Below the pieces are notes generated by a model that worked only from the letters and a program-made list of their open reading frames with translations, was not told the DNA's origin and made no database searches. From Belnapia arida (GTDB lineage: Bacteria > Pseudomonadota > Alphaproteobacteria > Acetobacterales > Acetobacteraceae), in the NCBI RefSeq assembly GCF_016773205.1, contig NZ_JAETWB010000005.1, positions 124,001 to 188,000 on the forward strand: 64,000 nt of DNA, in the 5' to 3' direction. Position 1 is the first letter of the stretch; each line of letters begins with the position of its first letter. This document shows, one piece after another, positions 1 through 8,723 of the stretch. The position numbers and the translations under genes were made by a program.

Positions 1-1
1 G

Positions 2-130
2 ATCGAGGCGCAGGGCGACGGGGCGCTGACGGCGGCGACGGAGGCTGCGGCCAAGGCCGTCGCGGCAAGGTTCGGCGAGGGGCCGGTCGTCGGGCGGATC
101 AAGGCGAAGGTGGTGACGGCGGTGCGGTAG
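2..130 (+). CDS. C-terminal fragment of a protein, possibly a class I SAM-dependent methyltransferase (partial)
   Basis: The reading frame is open from the window edge to a TAG at 128-130 and gives 42 residues ending in ARFGEGPVVGRIKAKVVTAV. That type of tail (an Ala-rich helix, then a GxGPV turn and a short beta strand) is familiar from the C-termini of class I methyltransferases, but no catalytic motif is in view, so the family is only a guess. It runs convergently toward the Old Yellow Enzyme gene, with 15 bases between the two stops. The real gene begins left of the window. Confidence 0.45.
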   Translation: MEAQGDGALTAATEAAAKAVAARFGEGPVVGRIKAKVVTAVR

Positions 131-145
131 GGTGGCTTCCCTGCC

Positions 146-1285
146 TCAGGTCCTGGGCGCGGGTGCCGGCCAGCCATGCGAGTTCTCGGAGCCCGGGCGG
201 TTCTTCAGCCACCAGGACCAGTCCTGCGGCAGGAGCGAGAACGGGTCGTCATGCGTCAGCTCGCGCGCGGCCCAGACCGGCCAGTGGGGGTTGGCGAGCG
301 CCGGGCGGCCGAGGAAGACGAGGTCGATCAGCTCCTCGCGGATCACCCGGTCGGCGATGGCGGGCGTGCCGAGGTTCCAGCTGACCGCGACCGGGATGCC
401 GCATTCGCGGCGGACGCGGTTGCCCCGCTCCACCATGAAGGCGGCCTGCGCAAAGGGCGGCTCGCGCAGGTCGTCGGTGTTCATCCCGAGGCTCAGGTCG
501 GCGAGGTCGAGGCCGTGCCGCTTCAGCTCGCCGACCGCCCAGACCGCGTCGTCGAACTGCACGCCGTCAGGATGGAAGTCGTCGGAGCCGAGGCGCATGG
601 TCAGCGGCAGGCGCTCCGGCCAGACGGCGCGCACGGCATCGAGCGCCTCGCGGTGGAAGCGCAGCCGGTTCTCCAGGCTGCCGCCATAGGCGTCGGTCCG
701 CTGGTTGGCGAGCGGTGAGAAAAAGCTGGCGCCGAGATAGCCATGGGCGAAATGCATCTCCAGCCACTCGAAGCCGGCCGCGAGCGCCCGCCTCGCCGCA
801 TCGGCATAGGCGCGGTGCAGGTCGTGGATCTCGGCGGCGCTCAACGCCTGCACCGGGTAGGTGTAGCGGCCGCCATAGGTGATGGCGGAGGGTCCGCGCA
901 CCTGCCAGCCATCCGGGTGGTCCGGGGCGATCTGCCGCTTGCCCTCCCAGGGCTTCTGCTCGCTGCCCTTGCGTCCGGTATGGCCGAGCTGGATGGCGGG
1001 GACGGCGCCCATCTCCTTCACCAGGGCGCAGACGCGGGCCAGGCCCTCGATCTGGGCATCGTCCCAGAGGCCGGCGCAGCAGGTGCCGGTGCGGCCGTCC
1101 GGGGTGATGGCAATCTGCTCGGGGAAGACCAGGCCGAAGCCGCCGGCGGCGCGCGAGCCGAGCAGCATGAGGTGGTAGTCGCCTACCTTGCCGTCCACCG
1201 ACCGGTACATGGTCATGGGCGACATGGCGATGCGGTTGCGGAGGGTGATGCCCTTGAGGGTGTAGGGGCTGAACAGGTCGGGCAT
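146..1285 (-). CDS. NADH:flavin oxidoreductase, Old Yellow Enzyme / YqjM-like family
   Basis: FMN-dependent ene-reductase of 379 aa, a normal length for the family; it would reduce activated C=C bonds with NAD(P)H in the cytosol. Seen: an N-terminal FMN-site segment NRIAMSPMTMYRS, the IQLGHTGRKGS strand, the hallmark HFAHGYLGASFFSPLANQR containing the substrate-binding His pair, then YGGSLENRLRF and a C-terminal FLGRPALANP phosphate-binding turn. The frame continues upstream, but MPDLFSPYTLKG at 1285 is the natural family start. Thr25 occupies the place where YqjM has its redox-tuning Cys26. It follows the aldo/keto reductase gene on the same strand after 97 bases, so the two may share control by the divergent LysR regulator. 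The substrate is unknown. Confidence 0.9.
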   Translation of the reverse strand: MPDLFSPYTLKGITLRNRIAMSPMTMYRSVDGKVGDYHLMLLGSRAAGGFGLVFPEQIAITPDGRTGTCCAGLWDDAQIEGLARVCALVKEMGAVPAIQLGHTGRKGSEQKPWEGKRQIAPDHPDGWQVRGPSAITYGGRYTYPVQALSAAEIHDLHRAYADAARRALAAGFEWLEMHFAHGYLGASFFSPLANQRTDAYGGSLENRLRFHREALDAVRAVWPERLPLTMRLGSDDFHPDGVQFDDAVWAVGELKRHGLDLADLSLGMNTDDLREPPFAQAAFMVERGNRVRRECGIPVAVSWNLGTPAIADRVIREELIDLVFLGRPALANPHWPVWAARELTHDDPFSLLPQDWSWWLKNRPGSENSHGWPAPAPRT

Positions 1286-1382
1286 GGGACCTTGCTGACA
1301 ATGGCCGGGAATACCACGACATTGGCGGATCGGGCCGCCGCTGGCGAGCGGCCCGTTGCGCTGGCCGCCGCGGCGATGCGCC

Positions 1383-2255
1383 TCAGGCGGCGGTGCCGAT
1401 GCCGTCCAGCTCGGCCATCGCATCCGCCGGCAGGGCGAGTTCGGCGGCGGCGAGGTTCTCCCGCAGGTGGGCGACGGAGGAGGTGCCGGGGATCAGCAGG
1501 ATGTTGGGCGAGCGGCGCAGCAGCCAGGCCAGCGCCACCTGCATCGGCGTGGCGCCCAGCCGCTCCGCCACCGCGGAGAGCGTCGAGGATTGCAGCGGGC
1601 TGAAGCCGCCGAGCGGGAAGAAGGGCACATAGGGGATGCCGTCGCGGGCGAGCGCGTCGATCAGCATATCGTCGCCGCGATGGGCGAGGTTGTACTGGTT
1701 CTGCACGCAGGCGATCTCGCAGAGGCGGCGGCCTTCGGCCACTTGCTCGGGCGTGACGTTGCTGAGGCCGATATGGCGGACCAGGCCCTGGCGCTGCAGC
1801 CCGGCCAGGGTGGCGAGCGGGGCTTCGATCGAGCCTTCGGCGGGGCCGTGGACGTCGAACATGATGCGGAGGTTGACGGCCTCCAGCACGTCGAGGCCGA
1901 GGTTGCGGAGGTTGTCGTGGACGGCCTGCGTCAGCGCCTCGGCCGAATAGGCGGGGAGCCAGGCGCCCTTGTCGTCGCGCCGGGCGCCGATCTTGGTGAC
2001 GAGGGTGAGGTTGGCGGGATAGGGCGAGAGCGCCTCGCGGATCAGCTGGTTGGTGATGTGGGGGCCGTAGAAGTCGCTGGTGTCGATGTGGTCGACGCCG
2101 GCGGCGGCGGCGGCGCGGAGCACGGCGAGCGCAGCGTCCCGGTCGCGGGGCGGGCCGAAGACGCCGGGGCCGGCGAGTTGCATGGCGCCGTAGCCGAGGC
2201 GCTTCACCTGGCGGCTGCCGAGCTGGAAGGTGCCGGCCTTGTCGATGTTGGTCAT
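1383..2255 (-). CDS. Aldo/keto reductase
   Basis: NAD(P)H-dependent carbonyl reductase of 290 aa with a TIM-barrel fold. The catalytic tetrad can be placed: Asp and Tyr in HIDTSDFYGPH, Lys in LTLVTKIGA, and His in MFDVHGPAEG. The C-terminal IPGTSSVAHLRENLAAAE is the usual cofactor-binding segment. The N-terminus MTNIDKAGTFQLGSR begins at an ATG behind an AGGAGAA-like ribosome site. It is the first gene leftward from the divergent promoter shared with the LysR regulator and is followed by the ene-reductase. The pairing suggests a small detoxification or catabolic unit; the substrate cannot be read from the sequence. Confidence 0.9.
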   Translation of the reverse strand: MTNIDKAGTFQLGSRQVKRLGYGAMQLAGPGVFGPPRDRDAALAVLRAAAAAGVDHIDTSDFYGPHITNQLIREALSPYPANLTLVTKIGARRDDKGAWLPAYSAEALTQAVHDNLRNLGLDVLEAVNLRIMFDVHGPAEGSIEAPLATLAGLQRQGLVRHIGLSNVTPEQVAEGRRLCEIACVQNQYNLAHRGDDMLIDALARDGIPYVPFFPLGGFSPLQSSTLSAVAERLGATPMQVALAWLLRRSPNILLIPGTSSVAHLRENLAAAELALPADAMAELDGIGTAA

Positions 2256-2318
2256 GGGGGTTCTCCTGGGTGCCGGCCAGAGTTAGGGCCTGCCGCACTG
2301 CGCGAGAATCAGGCATGA

Positions 2319-2337
2319 TCCGCACGACCTGTGCGGA
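2319..2337. promoter_or_regulatory. Perfect inverted repeat in the divergent LysR / aldo-keto reductase promoter
   Basis: TCCGCAC-N5-GTGCGGA, a perfect 7-5-7 palindrome, lies 10 bases upstream of the LysR start codon in the 92-base divergent region. LysR-type regulators usually autoregulate from such a site while activating the divergent gene. The operator role is inferred from position and symmetry. Confidence 0.55.
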
Positions 2338-2347
2338 ATAACGGACA

Positions 2348-3262
2348 ATGGCGACGGATCTGGGCGAGTTGCAGGCCTTCCTCGCCGTGGCGCGGGCGGG
2401 GGGCTTCCGCGAGGCGGGGCGGGCGGCGGGGGCCAGCGCCTCCGGCCTCAGCGAGGCAGTGCGGCGGCTGGAGACGCGGCTCGGCGTGCGGTTGCTGCAC
2501 CGGACGACGCGGAGCGTGCGGCCGACCGAGGCCGGCGAGCGGCTGCTGGAGCGGCTGGGGCCGGCGCTCGGCGAGGTGGAGGCCGCGATGGATGTGGTCA
2601 ACGGCTTCCGCGACCGGCCGGCGGGGACGCTCCGGCTCAACGTGCCGGTCAGCGCGGCGCGGCTGGTGCTACCCGCGATCGTGCCGGGATTCCTCGCGGC
2701 CTATCCCGAGATCCGGCTGGAGATCACCGCCGAGGAGGGCTTCGTCGATGTGCTTGCCGCCGGCTGCGATGCGGGCATCCGCTACGACGAGCGGCTGGAG
2801 GCGGACATGATCGCGGTGCCGATCGGGCCGCGCGTGCAGCGCTTCGCCACGGCCGCCTCGCCGGACTATCTCCGCCGCCGTGGACGGCCGGAGCATCCGC
2901 GCGATCTGCTCGGCCATGCCTGCCTGCGCGGCCGCTTCCCGAGTGGCAGCATGCCCCCCTGGGAGTTCGAGCGGGAGGGCGAGACGGTGCGGGTCGATCC
3001 CACCGGGCCGCTGGTCGTCAGCATCGGCGGGGCGGTCGATCTGTCGGTGGATGCGGCGGTCGGCGGCGCGGGGATCGTCGCGCTGTTCGAGGACTGGCTG
3101 CGGCCGCATCTCGACAGCGGGGCGCTGGAGGCGGTGCTGGAGCCGTGGTGGCCGGCCTTCTCGGGGCCGTTTCTCTACTATTCCGGGCGGCGGCTGGTCC
3201 CGGCGCCGCTCAGGGCCTTCATCGACTTCATCAAGCACCGTCCCGCAGCAGGCCGGCGATGA
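2348..3262 (+). CDS. LysR-family transcriptional regulator
   Basis: DNA-binding regulator of 304 aa. The N-terminal winged helix-turn-helix occupies about residues 1-65 (DLGELQAFLAVARAGGF through RRLETRLGVRLLHRTTRSV), followed by the linker helix and a substrate-binding domain (about 90-295) starting around GTLRLNVPVSAARLVLP. It is transcribed divergently from the aldo/keto reductase and ene-reductase genes, the classical arrangement for a LysR regulator and its targets. Its 3' end overlaps the convergent CoxE-like gene by 32 bases. The inducer is unknown. The DNA-binding half resembles the large group of LysR proteins that control oxidoreductase genes. Confidence 0.92.
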   Translation: MATDLGELQAFLAVARAGGFREAGRAAGASASGLSEAVRRLETRLGVRLLHRTTRSVRPTEAGERLLERLGPALGEVEAAMDVVNGFRDRPAGTLRLNVPVSAARLVLPAIVPGFLAAYPEIRLEITAEEGFVDVLAAGCDAGIRYDERLEADMIAVPIGPRVQRFATAASPDYLRRRGRPEHPRDLLGHACLRGRFPSGSMPPWEFEREGETVRVDPTGPLVVSIGGAVDLSVDAAVGGAGIVALFEDWLRPHLDSGALEAVLEPWWPAFSGPFLYYSGRRLVPAPLRAFIDFIKHRPAAGRR

Positions 3263-4529
3263 TGCGGTCGAGCGCGTCGAGCGTGTTGCAGACGGCGGCG
3301 ACGCGGCAGTGCGGGGCGTAGCGGGGCATGTCGGAATCGCCGGTGCCCCAGATCGGGCGGGGCTCCGGGTTGAGCCAGACGATCTGCTTGGCGCGGTTGG
3401 CCATGGCGGCGAGGATCTCCGCACGTGGGTCCGTGCGGTTGCCGCGGCCGTCGCCGAGGATGATGACGGTGGTGCGGCTGTCGAGCAGGGCCATGTGCCC
3501 TTCGGCGAAGTCGGCGAGGGCCTGGCCGTAATTGGAGGAGCCGAAGCCGGCGCGGTCGAGCACGGCGGGGATGGCGCGCTCGATCGGCTGGCGCTCCAGC
3601 AGGTCGGAGACGGGGACCAGCGTGCCCGAGAAGGCGAAGGCGTGCAGGCCGGACAGCGCCTCGTTCAGCGAATAGAGGAAGAGCAGCAGGAATTGCGCCA
3701 TGGCGGCGACGGAGCCGCTGACGTCGCAGAGCACGACGAGGCGCGGCTTGTCGATCACCTCCTCCTTCCAGACGGGGAGGAAGGGCAGCCCGTCCCAGCC
3801 CATGTTGCGGCGGATGGTGCGGCGCGCGTCGAGCAGGCCGCGGCGCTGGCGCTTGCGGCGGCGGCCGTACTGGGTGGCGAGGCGCCGGGCCATGGCGCGG
3901 ACCAGCTTGCGCATGCGGTCGTGGTCGCGGCGGTCGATGGCGGCGAGGCGGGTGCGGGCGAGGCTGCGGTTGCGGTACTCCTCCGCCTGGCCGCGGGCGT
4001 AGAGGGCGAGGTTCTGCTGCACCAGCTCCTTCACCTGCTCGCGCAGGCGGTCCCGCCCCTCGCGGAGGCGGTCGGCGGTTGGGGGCGGGGCGGCGGCAAT
4101 CTCGCGATCGAGGGCGGCGAGGCCCATCCGCTCCAGGATGCGGCGGGTGTAGAGGTTCACCTGGGTGAAGATGGTGATGTTGGCGACCTCCAGCTCCGCC
4201 GCGGCGCCCTCGGCGGCGGCGGCGAGGGCGGACTGGTCGCCGGCGAGGAGCATCCGCGCCAGCGGACTCTCGGCCGTGCCGGGGGTGGCTTCCTCCGGCT
4301 GCTCCGGGGTGAAGGCCGGGCGGGAGAAGAAGAGGTCGAAGCAGTCGGCGAAGAGGCGCTTCTCCTCCGCGGACTTCGCCAGGACGAGGGAGAGCGTGTC
4401 GCGCAGGGTGGTGCGGTCGGCATAGCCGACCTGCTCCACGGCGCGGGCGGCGTCGATGCTCTCGGCCGGCGAGATGCGGAGGCCGGCGCTGCGGGCGGCG
4501 CGCAGGAAGTCGAGCAGCGGGCCCTGCAT
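3231..4529 (-). CDS. VWA-domain protein, CoxE-like
   Basis: Protein of 432 aa with a C-terminal von Willebrand factor A domain (about 250-430). The metal-site motif DVSGS sits in VVLCDVSGSVAAMAQF. The N-terminal half is charged and helical. The start at 4529 (MQGPLLDFLRAARSAGLRIS) is chosen because it overlaps the stop of the MoxR-type ATPase gene as ATGA; the long upstream extension of the frame is only a shadow of that gene. In CO dehydrogenase clusters, CoxE works with the AAA protein CoxD in maturing the molybdenum-copper site. Here no such enzyme gene is adjacent, so the client protein is unknown. Confidence 0.85.
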   Translation of the reverse strand: MQGPLLDFLRAARSAGLRISPAESIDAARAVEQVGYADRTTLRDTLSLVLAKSAEEKRLFADCFDLFFSRPAFTPEQPEEATPGTAESPLARMLLAGDQSALAAAAEGAAAELEVANITIFTQVNLYTRRILERMGLAALDREIAAAPPPTADRLREGRDRLREQVKELVQQNLALYARGQAEEYRNRSLARTRLAAIDRRDHDRMRKLVRAMARRLATQYGRRRKRQRRGLLDARRTIRRNMGWDGLPFLPVWKEEVIDKPRLVVLCDVSGSVAAMAQFLLLFLYSLNEALSGLHAFAFSGTLVPVSDLLERQPIERAIPAVLDRAGFGSSNYGQALADFAEGHMALLDSRTTVIILGDGRGNRTDPRAEILAAMANRAKQIVWLNPEPRPIWGTGDSDMPRYAPHCRVAAVCNTLDALDRIIAGLLRDGA

Positions 4530-5485
4530 CAGCGGATCGGGACGGCGTCGCGCCGGGCGGCGGCCAGCAGCTCGGCGAGGCGCGGCTCGGCGGCCTCGAT
4601 ATCGGCCTCGAATTTCAGCAGGACGTTGAGCGTGTCGCGCACCAGCGCCACGTCCAGCTCGCGGACATGCAGCAGGAGCAGGGTGCGGGCCCAGTCGATG
4701 GTCTCGCTGACCGAGGGGAGTTTGCGCAGGTCCAGCGTGCGGAGCTGCTGGACGAAGGCGACGAGCTGGCGGCGCAGCTCGTCCTCGAGGCCGGGGAGGC
4801 GGGCGGCGAGGATGCGCGCCTCCAGCCGGGCATCGGGCAGGCCGATATGGAGGTGGAGGCAGCGGCGCTTCAGCGCGTCGCCGAGGTCGCGCTGGCTGTT
4901 GGAGGTGAGCAGGACCAGCGGCGGGACATCGGCGCGGATGGTGCCGATCTCGGGGATGGAGACCTGGTAGTCGGAGAGCAGCTCGAGCAGGAAGGCCTCG
5001 AATTCCTGGTCGGCCTTGTCGACCTCGTCGATGAGGAGGACGGCGCCGCCGGGCTCCCTCAGGGCGCGCAGCAGGGGGCGGGGTTCGAGGAATTGCTCGG
5101 AGAAGAAGAGGTCGCCGAAGCCGTGCAGGCGGGCGAGGGCGGCATCGAGGCCGGGCTCCTCGCCAAGGGCGGCGCCGAGGCGGTCCTTCAGGATCTGGGT
5201 GTAGAGCAGCTGCTTGCCATACTTCCACTCATAGAGGGCCTTCGATTCGTCGAGTCCCTCGTAGCACTGCATGCGGATCAGCCCGATGCCGAGCCACCTG
5301 GCCAGCGCCTTCGCCAGCTCCGTCTTGCCGACGCCGGCGGGGCCTTCGACGAGGATGGGCTTCCGCAGGTGATGCGCCAGCCAGGCCGCGGTGGCGATGG
5401 GGCGGCTGGCAATGTAGCCGGCGGTGGCGAGGCCGGCCTCGGTCGCCTCGATGGAATGGAGCCGGTCGTGCCAGGGGGGTGTCAT
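4529..5485 (-). CDS. MoxR-family AAA+ ATPase
   Basis: AAA+ chaperone-like ATPase of 318 aa. The Walker A motif is GPAGVGKTE and the Walker B motif is VLLIDEVDKAD, with a sensor-type LTSNSQRDLGDALKRR and a C-terminal helical lid. The chosen ATG at 5485 (MTPPWHDRLHSIEATE) begins just before the conserved fold; the frame runs further upstream without recognisable sequence. It is coupled by ATGA to the VWA gene behind it, the usual MoxR-VWA partnership in which the ATPase and the metal-site protein remodel or insert cofactor into a client enzyme. A second, independent pair lies at 15639-17684. Confidence 0.88.
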   Translation of the reverse strand: MTPPWHDRLHSIEATEAGLATAGYIASRPIATAAWLAHHLRKPILVEGPAGVGKTELAKALARWLGIGLIRMQCYEGLDESKALYEWKYGKQLLYTQILKDRLGAALGEEPGLDAALARLHGFGDLFFSEQFLEPRPLLRALREPGGAVLLIDEVDKADQEFEAFLLELLSDYQVSIPEIGTIRADVPPLVLLTSNSQRDLGDALKRRCLHLHIGLPDARLEARILAARLPGLEDELRRQLVAFVQQLRTLDLRKLPSVSETIDWARTLLLLHVRELDVALVRDTLNVLLKFEADIEAAEPRLAELLAAARRDAVPIR

Positions 5486-5623
5486 GGGGTGGGGCGTTTC
5501 TCCGTTTGCCCGGGATGATGCCCTGTCGGCGCGCGGGCGCCAAATCGGCGGAGGCGGTCTGGACCTCGGGCATGGGCCGGGTAGAGTGGTTGCGGAGAAC
5601 GAGCGTCCAGGGGGAAAGAGTCC

Positions 5624-6100
5624 GTGCAATTATCCGACCGGGTGACCGGGGGGGTCCTGGTGGTCCTCGGGGGCCTCGCGGCCTGGAGCGGCTCGCGCCT
5701 GCCGGCGGTGCCGGGGCAGGATGTCGGACCGGCCGCCTTCCCGATGCTGATCGGCTCCGGCCTCGTGATCTGCGGGGCGTTGATCGCCCTCGGCATCGGC
5801 CGCAGCTTCGAGGTGCCCGAGGGGGAGATGCCGGAGGACGCGCCGGCGACGGCCTCGCGCTTCCATGGCCTGCGCGTGCTGATCCCGCCCGCCCTGCTGC
5901 TGTTCTACATGCTGGCCTCGGAGCCGCTGGGCTTCCTGCTGACGGCGGGCATCATGGTCTTCGTCGTGGCCTGGGCACTCGGCGCGTCGATGCGGCTCGC
6001 CGTGCCGCTGGCGCTGGTGGCGCCGGTCTTCGTGCATCTCGCCTTCTACAAGCTGCTGCGGGTGCCCTTGCCCGACGGCGTGCTGCCGGCGCCGTGGTAG
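5624..6100 (+). CDS. tctB: Tripartite tricarboxylate transporter, small membrane subunit (TctB)
   Basis: Small integral membrane subunit of 158 aa with four predicted hydrophobic helices (about 8-25, 38-58, 85-103 and 108-145), as is normal for TctB. Together with TctA it forms the membrane part of a secondary transporter for organic acids fed by a periplasmic binding protein. Translation must start at GTG (5624), which has a GGGGAAAG ribosome site seven bases ahead. TctA follows after seven bases, so the two are co-transcribed. The order here is B-A-C rather than the more common C-B-A. The substrate is unknown. Confidence 0.88.
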   Translation: MQLSDRVTGGVLVVLGGLAAWSGSRLPAVPGQDVGPAAFPMLIGSGLVICGALIALGIGRSFEVPEGEMPEDAPATASRFHGLRVLIPPALLLFYMLASEPLGFLLTAGIMVFVVAWALGASMRLAVPLALVAPVFVHLAFYKLLRVPLPDGVLPAPW

Positions 6101-6107
6101 GCGCATC

Positions 6108-7604
6108 ATGAACGAAGTCATCGAAGCCTTCCGCCTGGTCGCGGCGCCCGATGTGGTGATCGCGATCGTCGCCTCGGCGATCTATGGGCTGGTCGTCGGG
6201 TCTCTGCCTGGCCTCTCGGCCACCATGGCGACGGCGCTGCTGGTGCCCGTTACCTTCTGGCTGAGCCCGATCGCGGCCATCGCCACCATCATCACCGCCT
6301 CGGCCATGGCGATCTTCTCGGGCGACATTCCGGGCTGCCTGCTGCGCATCCCGGGCACGCCGGCCTCGGCCGCCTATACGGACGAGGCCTATGCGATGAC
6401 GCGGAAGGGCCAGGCGGAGATGGCGCTCGGCGCCGGGCTCTGGTTCTCGGCCATCGGCGGCATCGTCGGCACCCTCTCGCTGGTGCTGATGGCGCCGCTG
6501 CTCGCCGAGATGGCGCTGTCCTTCTCGACCTTCGAGTATTTCTGGCTCGCCTTCCTCGGGCTGATGTGCGCGACGCTCGTCGCGCGGTCGTCGCCGATCA
6601 AGGCGATCGCCTCCATGCTGCTGGGGCTGCTGGTGTCCTGCATCGGGATGGAGAATCCGGCCGGCACGCCGCGCTTCACCTTCGGCCTGACGGATCTGCT
6701 GGGCGGCATCGAGCCCATTCCGGCGCTGGTCGGCGTGTTCGCCGTCAGCGAGGTGATGCGGGCGATGGCGACGGCGGAGCCGCCGAAGCTGCCGGACCGG
6801 AAATTCGGCTCCATCCTGGCCGGGCAGTGGATGCTGACCAAGAAGTACCAGTGGCCGATGTGGCGGGGGAACCTCATCGGCATCATCATCGGCGTGCTGC
6901 CGGGGGCCGGGGCCGACATGGCCGCCTGGGTCAGCTATGCCATGTCGAAGAAGTTCTCGAAGGAACCCGAGAAGTTCGGGACGGGGCATCCGGAGGGGCT
7001 GGTCGAGGCGGGGGCGTCGAACAACGCCTCGCTCGCCTCGGGCTGGGTACCCTCGCTGCTCTTCGGCATTCCGGGCGACACCATCACGGCGATCGCCATC
7101 GGCGTGCTCTACATGAAGGGGCTGAACCCGGGGCCGACGCTCTTCACCGAGAATGCGCGCAGCATGTATGCGCTCTATCTCATCTTCATCATCGCCAACA
7201 TCATCATGATTCCCTTGGGCATCGTCATGATCCGCATCGCGTCCAAGGTGCTGCGGGCGCCGCGGGCCTCGATCATGCCGGTGATCCTGCTGCTCTGCGC
7301 GGTCGGCGCCTATGCGACGGGGAACAACCTGTTCTCGGTGCTGCTGGTGGGCGCCTTCGGCATCCTCGGCTTCGTCATGGAGCGGAACGGCTATCCGGTG
7401 GCGGCGCTGGTGCTCGGCATCGTCATGGGGACGATGGTGGAGCAGAATTTCATCACCTCGCTCATCAAGTCGGACGGCGACGTGATGCCCTTCTTCGAGC
7501 GGCCGGTCTCCGCCGTGCTGGCGGCGATGACCATCGGGGCGCTGCTCTGGCCGCTCGGCGTCTGGATCTGGAACCGCACGGGCGGGCGGCGCTTGCCGGC
7601 ATAG
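6108..7604 (+). CDS. tctA: Tripartite tricarboxylate transporter, large permease subunit (TctA)
   Basis: Permease of 498 aa, full length for the family, with about eleven to twelve hydrophobic segments. The conserved TctA signatures are present: GSLPGLSATMATALLVP near the N-terminus, and in the second half GVLPGAGADMAAWVSY followed by EGLVEAGASNNASLASGWVP and LFGIPGDTITAIAIG, the repeated substrate-gating motifs. It lies between TctB (seven bases upstream) and the binding protein gene (47 bases downstream). The three genes should form one operon for uptake of a carboxylate. Confidence 0.94.
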   Translation: MNEVIEAFRLVAAPDVVIAIVASAIYGLVVGSLPGLSATMATALLVPVTFWLSPIAAIATIITASAMAIFSGDIPGCLLRIPGTPASAAYTDEAYAMTRKGQAEMALGAGLWFSAIGGIVGTLSLVLMAPLLAEMALSFSTFEYFWLAFLGLMCATLVARSSPIKAIASMLLGLLVSCIGMENPAGTPRFTFGLTDLLGGIEPIPALVGVFAVSEVMRAMATAEPPKLPDRKFGSILAGQWMLTKKYQWPMWRGNLIGIIIGVLPGAGADMAAWVSYAMSKKFSKEPEKFGTGHPEGLVEAGASNNASLASGWVPSLLFGIPGDTITAIAIGVLYMKGLNPGPTLFTENARSMYALYLIFIIANIIMIPLGIVMIRIASKVLRAPRASIMPVILLLCAVGAYATGNNLFSVLLVGAFGILGFVMERNGYPVAALVLGIVMGTMVEQNFITSLIKSDGDVMPFFERPVSAVLAAMTIGALLWPLGVWIWNRTGGRRLPA

Positions 7605-7651
7605 GGTGCGGTATAGTAACGATAATCACAAAGTCAGCCGGAGGACATGTC

Positions 7652-8629
7652 ATGGTTTCGATCGATCGCCGTGGGTTGCTGGGGGCGGGCGCTGCCCTGC
7701 TCGCCTCCCCTGCCCTCGCCCAGCCGCGCTGGCCGGCGCGGCCGGTGCAGCTGCTCTGCCCCTGGGCCGCGGGCGGCGGCACCGATGCGGTGGTGCGCAT
7801 CGCTGCCACCCTGCTGGAGCGGGAGCTGGGCCAGCCCTTCAACGTGGTGAACCGCACCGGCGGCTCCGGCGTGGTGGGCCATACCGCCATCGCCCAGTCG
7901 AATCCGGACGGCTACACGCTCGGCATCATCACCTCCGAGATCTGCATGCTGCACTGGCAGGGGCTGACGGAGGTCACCTACAAGAACTTCACCCCGCTCG
8001 GGCAGCTGAACAACGACCCGCCGGGCATCCAGGTGAATGCCAGCTCGGCCTACCAGAACGTCCAGCAGCTGGCGGATGCGATCAAGGCGAGCCCGGCGGG
8101 CAAGTTCAAGGCGAGCGGCACGGGCCAGGGCGGCATCTGGCACCTGGCGCTGGCGAGCTGGCTGGGCGCGATGGGGCTGAAGGCGGACCATGTGCGCTGG
8201 GTGCCCTCCAACGGCGCGGCGCCGGCGATGCAGGACCTGGCGGCGGGCGGGCTCGACTTCACCACCTGCTCCGTCCCCGAGGCGCGGGCGATGCTGGATG
8301 CCGGGCGCGCGCGCAGCCTCGCCGTGATGGCGCCGGCGCGGCTCTCGGCCTTCGCCAGCATCCCGACGCTGAAGGAGACGATGAACATCGACATCACCGC
8401 GGGCGCGATGCGGATCATCGCCGGGCCGGCCAACCTGCCGGCCGAGGTGAAGGCAGCGATCGAGCCGGCGCTGAAGAAGGTGTTCGACAGCAAGGAGTAC
8501 CAGGACTTCATGAACGCGCGCGGCTTCGGCCTGGTCTATGCCGATGGCGCCGGCGCGGGACAGGCGCTGGCGGCGGCGGACAAGGCGCTCGGCGATGCGA
8601 TGAAGGCGGCGGGACTGGCGAAGGCGTAG
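7652..8629 (+). CDS. Tripartite tricarboxylate transporter, periplasmic substrate-binding protein (TctC/Bug family)
   Basis: Extracytoplasmic solute receptor of 325 aa. The N-terminus MVSIDRRGLLGAGAALLASP carries a twin-arginine pair before a hydrophobic stretch, so it looks like a Tat or Tat-like signal with cleavage near residue 25 (ALAQ). The mature part has Bug-family features: WPARPVQLLCPWAAGGGTD, then NRTGGSGVVGHTAIAQSNPDG. The ATG at 7652 follows a GGAGGA ribosome site. As the last gene of the tctBAC-like operon it probably delivers the organic acid to TctAB. A strong hairpin lies seven bases after the stop. Confidence 0.92.
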   Translation: MVSIDRRGLLGAGAALLASPALAQPRWPARPVQLLCPWAAGGGTDAVVRIAATLLERELGQPFNVVNRTGGSGVVGHTAIAQSNPDGYTLGIITSEICMLHWQGLTEVTYKNFTPLGQLNNDPPGIQVNASSAYQNVQQLADAIKASPAGKFKASGTGQGGIWHLALASWLGAMGLKADHVRWVPSNGAAPAMQDLAAGGLDFTTCSVPEARAMLDAGRARSLAVMAPARLSAFASIPTLKETMNIDITAGAMRIIAGPANLPAEVKAAIEPALKKVFDSKEYQDFMNARGFGLVYADGAGAGQALAAADKALGDAMKAAGLAKA

Positions 8630-8635
8630 AACGAA

Positions 8636-8665
8636 CTCCGCTCGGGTGGCATCACCCGAGCGGAG
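8636..8665 (+). terminator. Strong hairpin after the tct operon
   Basis: A perfect 13-base stem (CTCCGCTCGGGTG at 8636-8648 pairing with 8653-8665) with a GCAT loop lies six bases downstream of the tctC stop and before the convergent glycosyltransferase gene. No U-run follows, so it may stop or stabilise transcripts from either side rather than act as a textbook intrinsic terminator. Confidence 0.7.
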
Positions 8666-8723
8666 GCAGAACCGTGCAACGAGGTAGCGCGGCTTCCATG
8701 AGCTAAGGCGAACGGACGTCGCC

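Noticed and set aside
2880-4970. Open frame of 696 codons on the plus strand
   Set aside because: It is antisense to the MoxR and VWA genes; composition is Gly/Ala/Arg/Val-rich repeats caused by high GC, with no known motif.
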